Source: an uncultured bacterium (GTDB taxonomy: Bacteria; Cyanobacteriota; Vampirovibrionia; Gastranaerophilales; Gastranaerophilaceae). Taken from it: a stretch of 52,062 bases of DNA. The stretch is taken from positions 782 to 52,843 of the forward strand of contig CADBUZ010000004.1 of assembly GCA_902797985.1 (NCBI GenBank), read 5' to 3'. Shown piece after piece: positions 26,197 through 35,512 of the stretch (position 1 is the stretch's first letter; each line of letters starts with the position of its first letter). The position numbers and the translations under genes are program-made. The notes under the pieces are model-generated. The model made no database searches. It saw nothing but the letters and a program-made list of their open reading frames with translations, and was not told where the DNA came from.

Positions 26197-29100
26197 TTAA
26201 ACAGTTACCTCAGCCTTATGGTGGGTTACACCGGAAACCAGAGATTTTCCTTTTTCTTTTTGAGTTACTCCAATTGAGCGATCAGAAACTTCTATCATTG
26301 GTTTTCTGTGGCTCACAACGACAAACTGAATTTGTTTTGCTTGAGTATTAATCATACTGGCAAGTTTGTCGATATTAATAGGATCGAGAGCCGAGTCGAC
26401 CTCATCTAAAGCATAGAACGGTGCCGGCATATATTTTTGGATTGCAAAAACTAATGCCAACGCCGCTACTGATTTCTCTCCTCCGGACAGACCTTTTAAT
26501 TTGACTTTAGGCTTATCTCCCGGTTTAGCCTCTATGTCAAGTCCTCCTGCAAACGGATTTGCCTCATCTTCAAGTATCAACGAACCTTCACCACCTGACA
26601 ATTGATGATACAATTCCTTAAAGTTAGAATTTATATTATTATAAGTTGTGAAGAATGCATCTCGTTTTAACTGTTCATATCCGTTCATTCTCTTTAATAT
26701 TTCCTGACGTTCATGCGTCAACGTTTCTATTTTATCGTTCAATTCTTTTTCTCTTGCGGAAACTTCTTCAAACTGGGCTATCGCATTCATATTAACAGCA
26801 CCTAAATCATCCATTCTCTTAGATAATCTTTGAATTTTTGAGTTAAGCTCTTCTATAGACATTTGAACAGGTTGAAGCTTTTCTATCTCTACACCTGCAT
26901 CAATTAAATCTTGTCTTGCAGATACAAGTTCAGGTTCTATTTCGCGTCTGCGAGCTTTAAATGATTCTATTTGTTCCGCAATTTTTTCCAGTTCCGCAAG
27001 TTTTACATTTTGCTTTGTTTTTAAATCTACCAGCTGTTCATTTATTTCATCACGCTGTTTTAACAAATCACCTAATTTTTCTTTTATTTCTTCAATTTGT
27101 GTTTCATAATCTTCTAAAGTAACTTTTAACGTTTTTATTTCAGCTTCAAACAACTCTTTATTTTTTTCGCTGTCTGCTATTGCTTTTTTGCAATTTTCTA
27201 TTGTTTCTAAATTGTTATCAATAGCATTATTATGGAAGGTTATTTCCATATTAAAGGATTTTATATCATTTTCATAGTTACGTTTATTTGCTTCAAGTCT
27301 TTCTATTTCAGCTTCAATTCCTGCAGTCATTTCCTTTAATTTTTTCAAATCACTATCATCAAGAAGCTGTTCAATTTCATCAATTTTTGATTTAACTTCT
27401 CCCATTTCGTCAATCAAAGAAATATGATTTTCTTCCAGTTTATCTAATTCTTTATTTATTCTTTGAATTTCAGGTTCAGAAAGTTTAATATATTCTTGAT
27501 TTTGACTATGGTTATTTTTTGAACTTTCAAAAGCTGTTATCAAAGAATTAAGTTCAATATTAGCCTTATTGAGTTCAGTCATTGCAGACGAATAATCAAT
27601 TCTGACTTTTTCGCGTTTATCTTCTAACTCTTGTTTCTTTCTTTTTAAATCAAAATAGTGTTTTTCCATATCGGCAAGACGCTTTTTATACTTTTCAAGC
27701 TCGGTATCATCATTAACAGAGAATTTCAACCCTGTTGTCATTTTACCGCCACCGGTCATAGCACCTGTTTTTTCGTACAAAGTACCGTCAAGAGTAACCA
27801 TTCTATATTTACGTATAAGTTTTTTAGCAACAGCATCATTTTCAACAACTAATGTTCCACCTACTGCGTAATAAAAAGCATCCAGATACATATCATCAAA
27901 ATCTATAAGATTTATAGCATAATCAATAACACCCTTTTCTCTTGGTAAATTCAGACTTGATGGAGCTTCAGCTATCTTGTTCAATGGTATACAAGTAACA
28001 CGTCCGGCACCTGCAGAACGCACTATTTCAAACACAGATGTTGCAGTATCCGGATCATCAACTACAATATGTGACATTCTTCCACCAACAGCCACTTCAA
28101 GTGCTGTTGAGTATTCTTTATCTACATTACCTAACTTATACAAAGGAGCATGAACACCTTCTAAATGAGCATTCTCTACTGTTTGAATTGCTCGGTTGCC
28201 ACTTGACATTTCGCTGGCTGTCTTGGTTGCTTCCAATTTATATAATTGTTTTCTTGCAGCACTAATATCAAACTCAACATCTGTTAGTTCATTTGTCACC
28301 TTATCATAGTCATGCATAACGTTTTGCTGAATTAGCTTATAATCACTTTGTTCTTTTGTTAGCTGTTCTATTTGAAGTTCTAAAGAGTCTTTTTTACCGT
28401 CAAATTCGACTTTTAACTTATCGTAATCTTCTATACCTTTTTTTGCATCCTCTAATTTTGCATTGATATTTTTTAATTCTGTATCAAGAGGTATTTGTTT
28501 TTGAATTAACGCAGTTTCTTTATCTTTTAAGGCATCTAATTGTTTTCTTAAATCTTCTCTGTGTTTAATTTGTTGATCAACATTTTCATTCAAGCCTGTC
28601 AAATCTTCTGTAATACGTTTTCTCTCTGCACGTTGTTTTTCTAATTCTTCGTCCAATGTTTTAATATCTAATTCACGTGCTTTTATATTTTGACCGGCTG
28701 TATCTATCTTTATTTTATGATTTTCAATCCCATTATTTGAATTTTCAATAGTTTTCTTTTTGTCCTGTATTTGCTTTTCTTCGTAGTTTATGGCATTTTC
28801 TTTTCTCGAAATTTCACCTTTGCATTCTTCTGCTTTTTTCTGAACTTCTATTTGATGTGCTTCACCTTTTTCTCTAACAGTAGCACTAATTTCTTCATAC
28901 TTTTCATTAATAACCTTAACTCTTTCAGTCAAGTCTTTTGCATTGTTTTCTTCTATTTTTTTCTTCTTCTGAAACTCAAGAATATTTTCATGAGCCTGTT
29001 CTAATTTTGTTTTAATATCGAAAAATTTAACAGTTGTAACTTGACTTTCAAGATTATTTTTTTCATCCTTAAGCTTTTGATATTTAATTGCGACTTCTTT

Positions 29101-29706
29101 TTCTTCCTTTAATTGTTCTAAACGTGTTTGAACCTCATTTAGAATATTACTTGAAAACTTAACACTTTCTTCGACCGCATCTAACTTTTCGTTAGCCTGA
29201 CTTATTTGTCGGTCAAAATCAGCAACGCCTGCAATTTCATCAATAATTTTACGTCGTTCGCCATCAGTTGCTCCAATTATACTGGTAACATCACCTTGCA
29301 TAACAACGTTATAACTGTTTGGAGTAACGTTATATTTTTCTAACTTCATCAAGATATCTGTATGCGTAGTTACTTTTTCGTTTAAATAATAAACACTGTT
29401 ATACCCTTGAGAAGATTTTTTAATACGTCTTGCTACGCTAAATTCTTCACCATTCTCACCCTCTGCAAAGGTAACTTTTACAATAGCTTCGTTTCGTTTA
29501 GTATATGTTGATATAAAATCTGCTAATTTTTCTGCACGCAAAGTTCTGGAAGTAGACAAACCTAAAGCAAACAACACTGCATCAATAATGTTGCTTTTAC
29601 CTGATCCGTTCGGCCCTACGATAGTTGAAAAACCTTTTAGCAAGGGGATTTCTATCTTTGTCGCAAACGACTTAAAGTTGTCGATGTCTATCTGTTTGAT
29701 ATACAT
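26197..29706 (-). CDS. smc: Chromosome segregation ATPase SMC
   Basis: This 1169-residue condensin ATPase has the complete architecture. Walker A GPNGSGKS lies at residues 31-38 in the N-terminal head, followed by a long coiled coil to about residue 480. The hinge (about 500-650) carries GVIDYAINLIDF and the conserved GGGKMT-type turn. A second coiled coil leads to the C-terminal head with signature LSGGEKS and Walker B YALDEVDSALD. The start is ATG 29706; the in-frame TTG 29718 is unlikely. It heads the smc-scpA-scpB operon, downstream of rsmD by 93 bp. It organises and segregates the nucoid. Confidence 0.97.
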   Translation of the reverse strand: MYIKQIDIDNFKSFATKIEIPLLKGFSTIVGPNGSGKSNIIDAVLFALGLSTSRTLRAEKLADFISTYTKRNEAIVKVTFAEGENGEEFSVARRIKKSSQGYNSVYYLNEKVTTHTDILMKLEKYNVTPNSYNVVMQGDVTSIIGATDGERRKIIDEIAGVADFDRQISQANEKLDAVEESVKFSSNILNEVQTRLEQLKEEKEVAIKYQKLKDEKNNLESQVTTVKFFDIKTKLEQAHENILEFQKKKKIEENNAKDLTERVKVINEKYEEISATVREKGEAHQIEVQKKAEECKGEISRKENAINYEEKQIQDKKKTIENSNNGIENHKIKIDTAGQNIKARELDIKTLDEELEKQRAERKRITEDLTGLNENVDQQIKHREDLRKQLDALKDKETALIQKQIPLDTELKNINAKLEDAKKGIEDYDKLKVEFDGKKDSLELQIEQLTKEQSDYKLIQQNVMHDYDKVTNELTDVEFDISAARKQLYKLEATKTASEMSSGNRAIQTVENAHLEGVHAPLYKLGNVDKEYSTALEVAVGGRMSHIVVDDPDTATSVFEIVRSAGAGRVTCIPLNKIAEAPSSLNLPREKGVIDYAINLIDFDDMYLDAFYYAVGGTLVVENDAVAKKLIRKYRMVTLDGTLYEKTGAMTGGGKMTTGLKFSVNDDTELEKYKKRLADMEKHYFDLKRKKQELEDKREKVRIDYSSAMTELNKANIELNSLITAFESSKNNHSQNQEYIKLSEPEIQRINKELDKLEENHISLIDEMGEVKSKIDEIEQLLDDSDLKKLKEMTAGIEAEIERLEANKRNYENDIKSFNMEITFHNNAIDNNLETIENCKKAIADSEKNKELFEAEIKTLKVTLEDYETQIEEIKEKLGDLLKQRDEINEQLVDLKTKQNVKLAELEKIAEQIESFKARRREIEPELVSARQDLIDAGVEIEKLQPVQMSIEELNSKIQRLSKRMDDLGAVNMNAIAQFEEVSAREKELNDKIETLTHERQEILKRMNGYEQLKRDAFFTTYNNINSNFKELYHQLSGGEGSLILEDEANPFAGGLDIEAKPGDKPKVKLKGLSGGEKSVAALALVFAIQKYMPAPFYALDEVDSALDPINIDKLASMINTQAKQIQFVVVSHRKPMIEVSDRSIGVTQKEKGKSLVSGVTHHKAEVTV

Positions 29707-29799
29707 ATCACTACCCAAAACTACGCTATGTTATAGTATAAGCTTAAACATAAAAGCATGTCAAAAATTTTAACTAAATTTTACAATTAAACCGGCTTT

Positions 29800-30333
29800 T
29801 TAAGAAATTTTTGACAAAAAAGTTATATATTTATCACCATACTTTTTTTGTTTTATTATTTCAAACCCGTTAAAATCTATTTCATTTACGTGCTCTAGAA
29901 CAATAACCGTTGTCTTTTCAATATTTTTATCAGTTATTAGCTTTAAAATGTTTTCATAAATATTACTCATATATGGAGGATCAATGTAAATAACGTCAAA
30001 ACTATCTTCTGTTTTTTCAAACAATTTTATACTATCTCCAATGTACAAATTAGGACTAATATTTAAAGTTTGATAGTTCTCTTTTATAATATCTGCCACC
30101 ATACGGTTTTTTTCAAAAACTGCAACTTTGACAAAACCTCTGGATAATGCTTCTAACCCCATTATTCCCGAACCACCGAACATATCCAAAAAAGATTTAT
30201 TCTCAAATCCGCCAAAAATCGAATACAAAACATTAAAAACACTCATTCTTACTTTTGACAAAGTAGGACGAACAATTCTTTCATCAGGTGCTTTTATTTT
30301 TCTTCCGTTGTATATTCCGCCTGTGATATTCAC
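29800..30333 (-). CDS. rsmD: 16S rRNA (guanine(966)-N(2))-methyltransferase RsmD
   Basis: RsmD methylates G966 of 16S rRNA in the assembled 30S subunit. The 177-residue protein begins with the family hallmark NITGGIYNGRKIKAP and RPTLSKVRMSVFN. It then shows the SAM-binding LDMFGGSGIMGLEALSRG and the N2-guanine/adenine catalytic motif DPPY (IYIDPPYMS). It starts at GTG 30333, overlapping by one base the TAG of the upstream gene. Confidence 0.94.
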   Translation of the reverse strand: MNITGGIYNGRKIKAPDERIVRPTLSKVRMSVFNVLYSIFGGFENKSFLDMFGGSGIMGLEALSRGFVKVAVFEKNRMVADIIKENYQTLNISPNLYIGDSIKLFEKTEDSFDVIYIDPPYMSNIYENILKLITDKNIEKTTVIVLEHVNEIDFNGFEIIKQKKYGDKYITFLSKIS

Positions 30334-30908
30334 TATAAAATATAACCTCTTAAATCATATAAAAGATTAAAATCGCCTGTAGATACAACTTTATCTATAG
30401 TTTCTTTTATTATGTTTATTTCTTCTTTATTAGGAGATTTAACTTCTTTCGGAAGTTTTAAATCAGTATTTTTTTGAACATTAACAAAACCTTCATTCAT
30501 TTGAGCAAATTCTTTATAAATCTCCAACATTTCCATATCTTCCTGAGAATATTTAAAATCTTGCCCCATATAATACTTTGTATCTTTTGAGAAGGTCAAC
30601 ATAAATTGCATCAAAAATAACAATTCTACAAGAGAAGATTCTTCTTTATATTCTTTCCCTATACAATGATTTCCAACAATATCCCCCTCAGGTTGAGCCT
30701 TTAAATATACTGCCCATAAAAGACATCCCAAATAAAACGCTGTGTTTTGTTTTAACAACTTTATCATGCCGGGATAATACTGTTTAAAATAAAACTTTTT
30801 CTGATTTAGATTTTTAAATTTATTAATATCAGAATACATATCTTCCAAAGAAAATACCAAACTGACTAAATGCTTACTGTATCCCGGATCGAAAAAATAT
30901 TCTGTCAT
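30333..30908 (-). CDS. Hypothetical protein between icd and rsmD
   Basis: This 191-residue protein is not recognised. It has no signal peptide. One hydrophobic stretch (residues about 57-70, FYLGCLLWAVYL) and one Phe/Leu-rich helix (about 93-107) are visible; the C-terminal third is Lys-rich. It lies 2 bp after icd and shares one base with rsmD, so it is very likely expressed from an icd-led transcript and translated. Neighbours are too mixed to suggest a role. Confidence 0.7.
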   Translation of the reverse strand: MTEYFFDPGYSKHLVSLVFSLEDMYSDINKFKNLNQKKFYFKQYYPGMIKLLKQNTAFYLGCLLWAVYLKAQPEGDIVGNHCIGKEYKEESSLVELLFLMQFMLTFSKDTKYYMGQDFKYSQEDMEMLEIYKEFAQMNEGFVNVQKNTDLKLPKEVKSPNKEEINIIKETIDKVVSTGDFNLLYDLRGYIL

Positions 30909-30910
30909 AA

Positions 30911-31912
30911 TTAAACCTTTTCTATATTTTTAACAATTTCATCAGTAAATTCACTACATTTTGCACTTCCGCCAATATCAGCAGTTCTCACTCCGCTATT
31001 CAATGTAGCAAACAATGCTTTTTCAATTTTTTTAGCAGCATCAGATTGTCCTATATATTTTAACATCTCAACTCCTGACAACAACAAAGCCATTGGATTT
31101 GCTTTATCCTGTCCTTGTATATCAGGTGCTGAACCGTGCACCGCTTCAAAAATAGCACAATCTTTTCCAATGTTTGCACTTTTAGCAACGCCAAGTCCGC
31201 CTATCAAACCTGCTGTTAAATCGGAAACAATGTCGCCATACAAATTAGGCAACAATAATACATCAAACTGTGATGGATTTTGCACCAATTGCATACAACA
31301 ATTGTCTACAAGAATTTCTCTGAATTTTACTTGTGGATACTCTTTTGCGACTTCTCTTGCACATTCAAGAAATAACCCATCTGATAACTTACATATATTT
31401 GCTTTTGTAACAACACAAACTTCTTTTCTATCATATTTCACAGCATAATCAAAAGCATATTTTGCTATTCTTATAGAAGCATCTCTTGTAATTATTTTTA
31501 TACTGTGAGCAGTGTTATCATCAATTTTTTCTTCAATTCCAGCATATAAATCTTCTGTATTTTCTCTTACTACGACAATATCGACATTATCAAATTTTGT
31601 CTTAATCGTAGGGATATTTTTACAAGGTCTTATATTTGCATAAAGCTCTAATGCTTTTCTTAATTGGACATTTACAGATCTAAAACCTTTTCCTATTGGA
31701 GTTGTAATAGGTGCTTTTAGGGCAACTTTATTTTGCTTTATTGAATTTATAACTCTGTCAGGAAGGGGCGTTCCCTCTTTTTCAACAACATCTAAACCCG
31801 CCGTTTGAATATCCCATTCAATATCAGCACCGGCTGATTTCATAATTTTTACCACAGACTCAGATATTTCAGGACCAATTCCGTCACCTTTTATTAATGT
31901 TACTCTTGTCAT
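30911..31912 (-). CDS. icd: Isocitrate dehydrogenase, probably NAD-dependent
   Basis: This 333-residue beta-decarboxylating dehydrogenase converts isocitrate to 2-oxoglutarate. It shows the family start LIKGDGIGPEI. The substrate-loop block (SVNVQLRKALELYANIRPCK, with the S-x-N-x-x-LR motif) indicates isocitrate rather than isopropylmalate. Other family blocks are RENTEDLYAG and the metal-site strand LLLPNLYGDIVSDL. The cofactor loop reads HGSAPDIQGQDKANP: Asp and Ile replace the Lys/Tyr used by E. coli-type NADP enzymes, and Ala follows, which points to NAD+. No other TCA gene is in the window. It heads the icd-orphan-rsmD group. Confidence 0.88.
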   Translation of the reverse strand: MTRVTLIKGDGIGPEISESVVKIMKSAGADIEWDIQTAGLDVVEKEGTPLPDRVINSIKQNKVALKAPITTPIGKGFRSVNVQLRKALELYANIRPCKNIPTIKTKFDNVDIVVVRENTEDLYAGIEEKIDDNTAHSIKIITRDASIRIAKYAFDYAVKYDRKEVCVVTKANICKLSDGLFLECAREVAKEYPQVKFREILVDNCCMQLVQNPSQFDVLLLPNLYGDIVSDLTAGLIGGLGVAKSANIGKDCAIFEAVHGSAPDIQGQDKANPMALLLSGVEMLKYIGQSDAAKKIEKALFATLNSGVRTADIGGSAKCSEFTDEIVKNIEKV

Positions 31913-31981
31913 AATTTCCCCTTCTTTTTCGCTATAAAAATTTTAGAATAATCAAAACTTTTTGTCCAATTATATATATAA

Positions 31982-32019
31982 AAAAAAGAAGCTGTTTAAA
32001 ATAACACAGCTTCTTTTTT
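31982..32019. terminator. Intrinsic terminator, stem with GAAGCTGT
   Basis: A 14-bp perfect stem (31982-31995 with 32006-32019; AAAAAAGAAGCTGT and its complement) closes a 10-nt loop. It has A-rich and T-rich ends, so it can act in both directions. In context it ends the minus-strand gene 32036-32461, upstream of icd. Confidence 0.8.
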
Positions 32020-32035
32020 ACATATTTATCTTAAA

Positions 32036-32461
32036 TTACACTTCTTCCGGCATTATACCACCAGCGAAGAAATCTCTTGCTTCAGCCTTTTCAAGATGTG
32101 ATATTTTTTCATTTGCATCTTTCATCTTATCAGCAACTTCTTCACCTTTCTTTAAAAATTTTAAACTACCATTTCTGCTTAAAAGTCCTTGAGCAATAAC
32201 ATAGTTTTTAACAGCCATGTCCGCGTTTTCATCAACTACTTCAACTGCTAATCTATTTTTCCCTTTTGCTCTTAAAATCATATTGTTAGCATTATCTGCT
32301 TGTCTTTCTTGAATTTCACCTATTGTATTCCAGAATTTTTCATAACCTTTCTTTGATAATTTTAACGCTTGTTTTTTCACAATTGAACCTGCTTTTGCAT
32401 CAGCATCAAGTAATAAAGCCATTCCGAAATTTGGTTGATTATTGTTAATTCTTAAATCCAT
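32036..32461 (-). CDS. Small orphan protein with NFG-type N-terminus
   Basis: This 141-residue protein begins MDLRINNNQPNFGMALLL and is then highly charged and mostly helical (many K, E, A and D). It has no Sec signal, transmembrane helix or known domain. The Asn-rich start with an NFG element is shared in style with several other orphans here. AAGGAG is well placed before the ATG, and a strong terminator follows, so it appears to be a separate, well-expressed transcript. Function is unknown. Confidence 0.75.
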   Translation of the reverse strand: MDLRINNNQPNFGMALLLDADAKAGSIVKKQALKLSKKGYEKFWNTIGEIQERQADNANNMILRAKGKNRLAVEVVDENADMAVKNYVIAQGLLSRNGSLKFLKKGEEVADKMKDANEKISHLEKAEARDFFAGGIMPEEV

Positions 32462-32478
32462 TGTATTTACTCCTTATT

Positions 32479-32491
32479 TGTACTATGTACA
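32479..32491 (-). promoter_or_regulatory. Short palindrome in the promoter region of the NFG orphan
   Basis: TGTAC-TAT-GTACA is a perfect 5-bp inverted repeat lying just upstream of the ribosome binding site. A very similar stretch (TATTATGTACATCC, 35489-35502) precedes the orphan gene at 35513. This may be a shared operator or just a shared -10 context. Confidence 0.25.
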
Positions 32492-32553
32492 TCTTAACGA
32501 CGCTAAAAAAATTTTTTGCCATATAAAAAAATTTTGTTAACAAAAATTAATGG

Positions 32554-32567
32554 TATAATAATAACTA
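32554..32567 (+). promoter_or_regulatory. TATAAT box 7 nt before an ATG (likely leaderless DUF4127 mRNA)
   Basis: A perfect -10 TATAAT (32554-32559) is followed after 7 nt by the ATG at 32567, with no Shine-Dalgarno. Transcription is expected to start at or next to the A of the ATG. The -35 is poor. Confidence 0.45.
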
Positions 32568-33919
32568 TGAAGATATGCGTTATACCAATCGATAACAGAC
32601 CTGTCTGTTATAACTTGGTTAAAGACATTACTAAAATTGACAAAAATATAGAGCTTTATATACCGCCACGAAACATGCTTGGCGGATTAAAAAAGAGTGC
32701 TGATGTGGTCGGTTTATATAGCTGGTTGTGCAAATTACCGGAAGTTGATGCAATAATAATTTCCTTAGACACTATAGCTTACGGGGGGTTAATTCCATCA
32801 AGAAGAAGTGATGAATACTTTGAAGATATTAAAGCACGCATGTTGGACTTTAAAGAAATTCTTGCAACAAAAAATGCTAAAATATATGCAGTTTCAAGTA
32901 TAATGCGTATTTCTAACAATAATTGCAACGAAGAAGAAAAAGAATATTGGAATAAATACGGGAAATATATTTTTGAATATTCTTACACAAAACACCAATA
33001 TGCAAGCAATCTCGGATTAGAAAGTCCGGTAAAAAGATTGATTCCACCGGAAATATTGAGTGATTACAAACGAACTCGCTCAAGAAATTTCAGAATAAAT
33101 CAAATGTATTTAGAATGGGAAAAAGAAGGATTTTTTGATACGTTGATTTTTTCAAAAGACGATTGTGCTGAATACGGATTTAATGTAATGGAAGCCGAAC
33201 ATCTGGTTAGAATGGGCGGAAAAGTTATAACAGGAGCAGATGAAATTCCTCTTAGTTTGATTTCAAGAGCTATAAATACGAAATTGTCTGTAGCACCTGT
33301 TTTTATAGAGGATTCATCTAAAAATTTAATATCTAATTACGAAGATGTACCAATTGAAACATGCGTTAAAAATCAACTTAATTTTGCAGGGGTAACGGTA
33401 ACAGACATTGATAATGCTGACATAATTTTAATAGTTAACAACTTTAAAGACCATCAAGGTGAAATTGTCATGAAAAACCCAACTGAACAATTTAGCGGAG
33501 AATTAACCCTGCCAGACAAACCATACATGGTTGCAGATGTCAGAAATGCAAACGGAGCAGACAACAATTTCGTAAACGAATTAATAACAAAATTTAAATA
33601 TGACAATTTTTACGGATACAGCGCTTGGAACACCAGTGCAAACAGCATTGGAAGTCTAATCTGCGGGGCAAAAGTAAAGTTTGGAGCTGTTAACTATAAT
33701 GAAACTGCTTTCAAAAAATTACAAATGATTAGATTTTTAGACGATTGGGCATATCAAGCAAACGTAAGACAAGAAATTACGAAACCTTGCGATATTAGAG
33801 AAAAAATGAAACCATATGAAAACAAAATTTCTAAAATACTTGATTTACCGATTAAAAATGAGTATTTTTACCCATGGGACAGATTATTTGAAATAGAGGT
33901 ACAAGATGAATTGTTCTGA
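32567..33919 (+). CDS. DUF4127 family protein
   Basis: The 450-residue protein starts with the family-typical strand and loop CVIPIDNRPVCYNLV and continues with YIPPRNMLGG. Further family-like blocks are DAIIISLDTIAYGGLIPSR, FSKDDCAEYGFN, and the terminal ADVRNANGAD and YSAWNTSANSIG segments. DUF4127 proteins have no established biochemical role. I start at ATG 32567, because the extension to GTG/ATG-like codons near 32516 is low-complexity and would run across the TATAAT box. It overlaps mntP by 14 bp, so the two are probably co-expressed. Confidence 0.85.
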   Translation: MKICVIPIDNRPVCYNLVKDITKIDKNIELYIPPRNMLGGLKKSADVVGLYSWLCKLPEVDAIIISLDTIAYGGLIPSRRSDEYFEDIKARMLDFKEILATKNAKIYAVSSIMRISNNNCNEEEKEYWNKYGKYIFEYSYTKHQYASNLGLESPVKRLIPPEILSDYKRTRSRNFRINQMYLEWEKEGFFDTLIFSKDDCAEYGFNVMEAEHLVRMGGKVITGADEIPLSLISRAINTKLSVAPVFIEDSSKNLISNYEDVPIETCVKNQLNFAGVTVTDIDNADIILIVNNFKDHQGEIVMKNPTEQFSGELTLPDKPYMVADVRNANGADNNFVNELITKFKYDNFYGYSAWNTSANSIGSLICGAKVKFGAVNYNETAFKKLQMIRFLDDWAYQANVRQEITKPCDIREKMKPYENKISKILDLPIKNEYFYPWDRLFEIEVQDELF

Positions 33920-34445
33920 AATAATTCTTCTTGCAATAGCCTTATCAATTGATGCTTGCGTTGTATCTTTTTCATACGGACTATGTATAGAAAAAAGAAA
34001 ACGGATAAATGCCCTATTATTAGCACTAACAACGGGATTTTTTCAAAGTTTAATGCCGGTTATAGGCTATTTATTTACAGATATTATCAGAACTTTTATC
34101 CAACCATATTCAAAATGGTTAGTTTTTCTGATTTTTATTTATCTGGGAATAAATTTCATATTAGACTCTCTAAAACCTAACAAATTTAAAAAATTATGTT
34201 TGGATTTAAAAACATTGCTTCTTATAGGAATTGCGACCAGCATAGATGCTTTTTCTGCGGGAATCTCACTGTCATTGACGTCAAGCCCAATGATGTTTTC
34301 AATAATTGCTATTGGATTAATTACATTTATTGATTCAATATTAGGTTATTCACTTGGGGTTTACATGAAATCATTAAAGGCTAAATATCTTGAAATCATT
34401 GGGGGAATTATTTTAATTGGATTAGCTCTTAACAGTTTATTCTAA
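33906..34445 (+). CDS. mntP: MntP-type manganese efflux pump
   Basis: The 179-residue polytopic membrane protein has about six transmembrane helices in two related halves. Each half carries the family motif: LSIDACVVSFSYG in the first and TSIDAFSAGISL in the second. These Asp residues are conserved in MntP, which exports Mn2+ and limits toxicity. Many MntP genes are controlled by a yybP-ykoY Mn riboswitch, but none is possible here because the gene starts 14 bp inside DUF4127. GAGG within the DUF4127 end serves as ribosome binding site. Confidence 0.88.
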   Translation: MNCSEIILLAIALSIDACVVSFSYGLCIEKRKRINALLLALTTGFFQSLMPVIGYLFTDIIRTFIQPYSKWLVFLIFIYLGINFILDSLKPNKFKKLCLDLKTLLLIGIATSIDAFSAGISLSLTSSPMMFSIIAIGLITFIDSILGYSLGVYMKSLKAKYLEIIGGIILIGLALNSLF

Positions 34446-34472
34446 TAATTTTCTTTTTTTGAAAAAACATTA

Positions 34473-34485
34473 TATAATCAGAATA
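34473..34485 (+). promoter_or_regulatory. TATAAT box 6 nt before the rnpA ATG (likely leaderless)
   Basis: A perfect TATAAT (34473-34478) lies 6 nt before the rnpA ATG, and no Shine-Dalgarno is seen. The mntP stop is only 39 bp upstream, so read-through from mntP is also possible. Confidence 0.45.
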
Positions 34486-34832
34486 TGCTAAAAAAAGAAA
34501 ACAGACTAAAAAATAAATACGCTTTCAATGCAACGTATAAAGTAAAGAATTTTCATCACAAAAATGGAATCACAGCAAATATTGGGAAAGAAAACAATTC
34601 TGATAAGCCTGTAAAAATAGGGTTTGTTGTAAGCAAAAAAACACACAAAAGAGCTGTCAAAAGAAACAGACTTAAACGACTTATGAGAGAAAGCGTAAGA
34701 CTATATTTAAAAGAAAATAATTCTTTAAACAAGTATATGTCCATAATATTTACCGGTCACACAGGAGCATTAAACAAAAGTTTTGCGGAGATAGATTTTG
34801 CAATAAAAAAAATAATAGAGGAGATATTATAA
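34485..34832 (+). CDS. rnpA: Ribonuclease P protein component
   Basis: RnpA binds the RNase P RNA and helps it process the 5' ends of tRNA precursors. The 115-residue protein is highly basic. It has the family start KKENRLKNKYAFNATYK, the central beta strand IGFVVSKKTHKRAVKRNRLK with the diagnostic RNR box, and the C-terminal helix. The usual neighbours rpmH (upstream) and yidD/yidC (downstream) are absent: 39 bp upstream is mntP and the next gene is an orphan. Its stop overlaps the next start (TAATG). Confidence 0.93.
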   Translation: MLKKENRLKNKYAFNATYKVKNFHHKNGITANIGKENNSDKPVKIGFVVSKKTHKRAVKRNRLKRLMRESVRLYLKENNSLNKYMSIIFTGHTGALNKSFAEIDFAIKKIIEEIL

Positions 34833-35437
34833 TGCTTATTGATGCAGGGACACCGCCAAATGTACGTGTTATAGACGAAACACTTCTCTATCCTATATAC
34901 CCGTCAGGACTTTTAGAAAACCAAAGTCCGATTATTAGATACCAACACTCATCTTTAAAAGAACCAATTTTAAAAATCGCAGATTACATCTACGATTACA
35001 ATGGAAATTACATAGCCCCCGGCATGTACGAATTAGCTCTTTCTGATGATAAAGAATTTTTACTATTGATAGAATCACATAATTTAATAGCAGTTATTCC
35101 GGTATTTAAACTAGCAGAAAATCAGGCAGAAGTTGAAAGAATTCGAAAAGAACAAAAACAAAAAAATAAAAAAATAAAAAGACCAAAAGTAAGATATAGA
35201 GAAAAAATGCAAGCCATTTTAAGGAAAAAATACGCTGAAGAAGCCATAACTCCACCTGAAGAATACACATATATGAATGCTGAAATAGAATATGTAGAAG
35301 ACGGAGGCTACTATCTAATAACGTACGAAAACGGAGTATACAGGGCTTGGGGTGCAATTAAAGCAAGAAACAAATTAGGTAATAAAAGACAAACAACAAA
35401 AGAACCTCCTATAAAAATGAGAGATAAAACTCAATAA
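34832..35437 (+). CDS. Hypothetical protein coupled to rnpA
   Basis: This 201-residue protein is not recognised. Residues 1-95 look like a compact mixed domain (VRVIDETLLYPIYPSG; YELALSDDKEFLLLIESHN). Residues 100-140 form a very basic helix (Q/K/R-rich). The remainder has short strands (YYLITYENGVYRAWGAI) and a basic tail. There is no signal peptide. The one-base overlap with the rnpA stop implies coupled translation, and the basic middle could bind nucleic acid, but that is inference only. Confidence 0.75.
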   Translation: MLIDAGTPPNVRVIDETLLYPIYPSGLLENQSPIIRYQHSSLKEPILKIADYIYDYNGNYIAPGMYELALSDDKEFLLLIESHNLIAVIPVFKLAENQAEVERIRKEQKQKNKKIKRPKVRYREKMQAILRKKYAEEAITPPEEYTYMNAEIEYVEDGGYYLITYENGVYRAWGAIKARNKLGNKRQTTKEPPIKMRDKTQ

Positions 35438-35512
35438 ATATTCATAAAATATTGCAATAATACAACCGTATGGTAATATTTTATAAAGTATTATGTACAT
35501 CCAGGGGGTAAC

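Noticed and set aside
32462-33906. yybP-ykoY Mn riboswitch for mntP
   Set aside because: mntP begins inside the DUF4127 coding region, and the upstream intergenic space is too short and lacks the motif.
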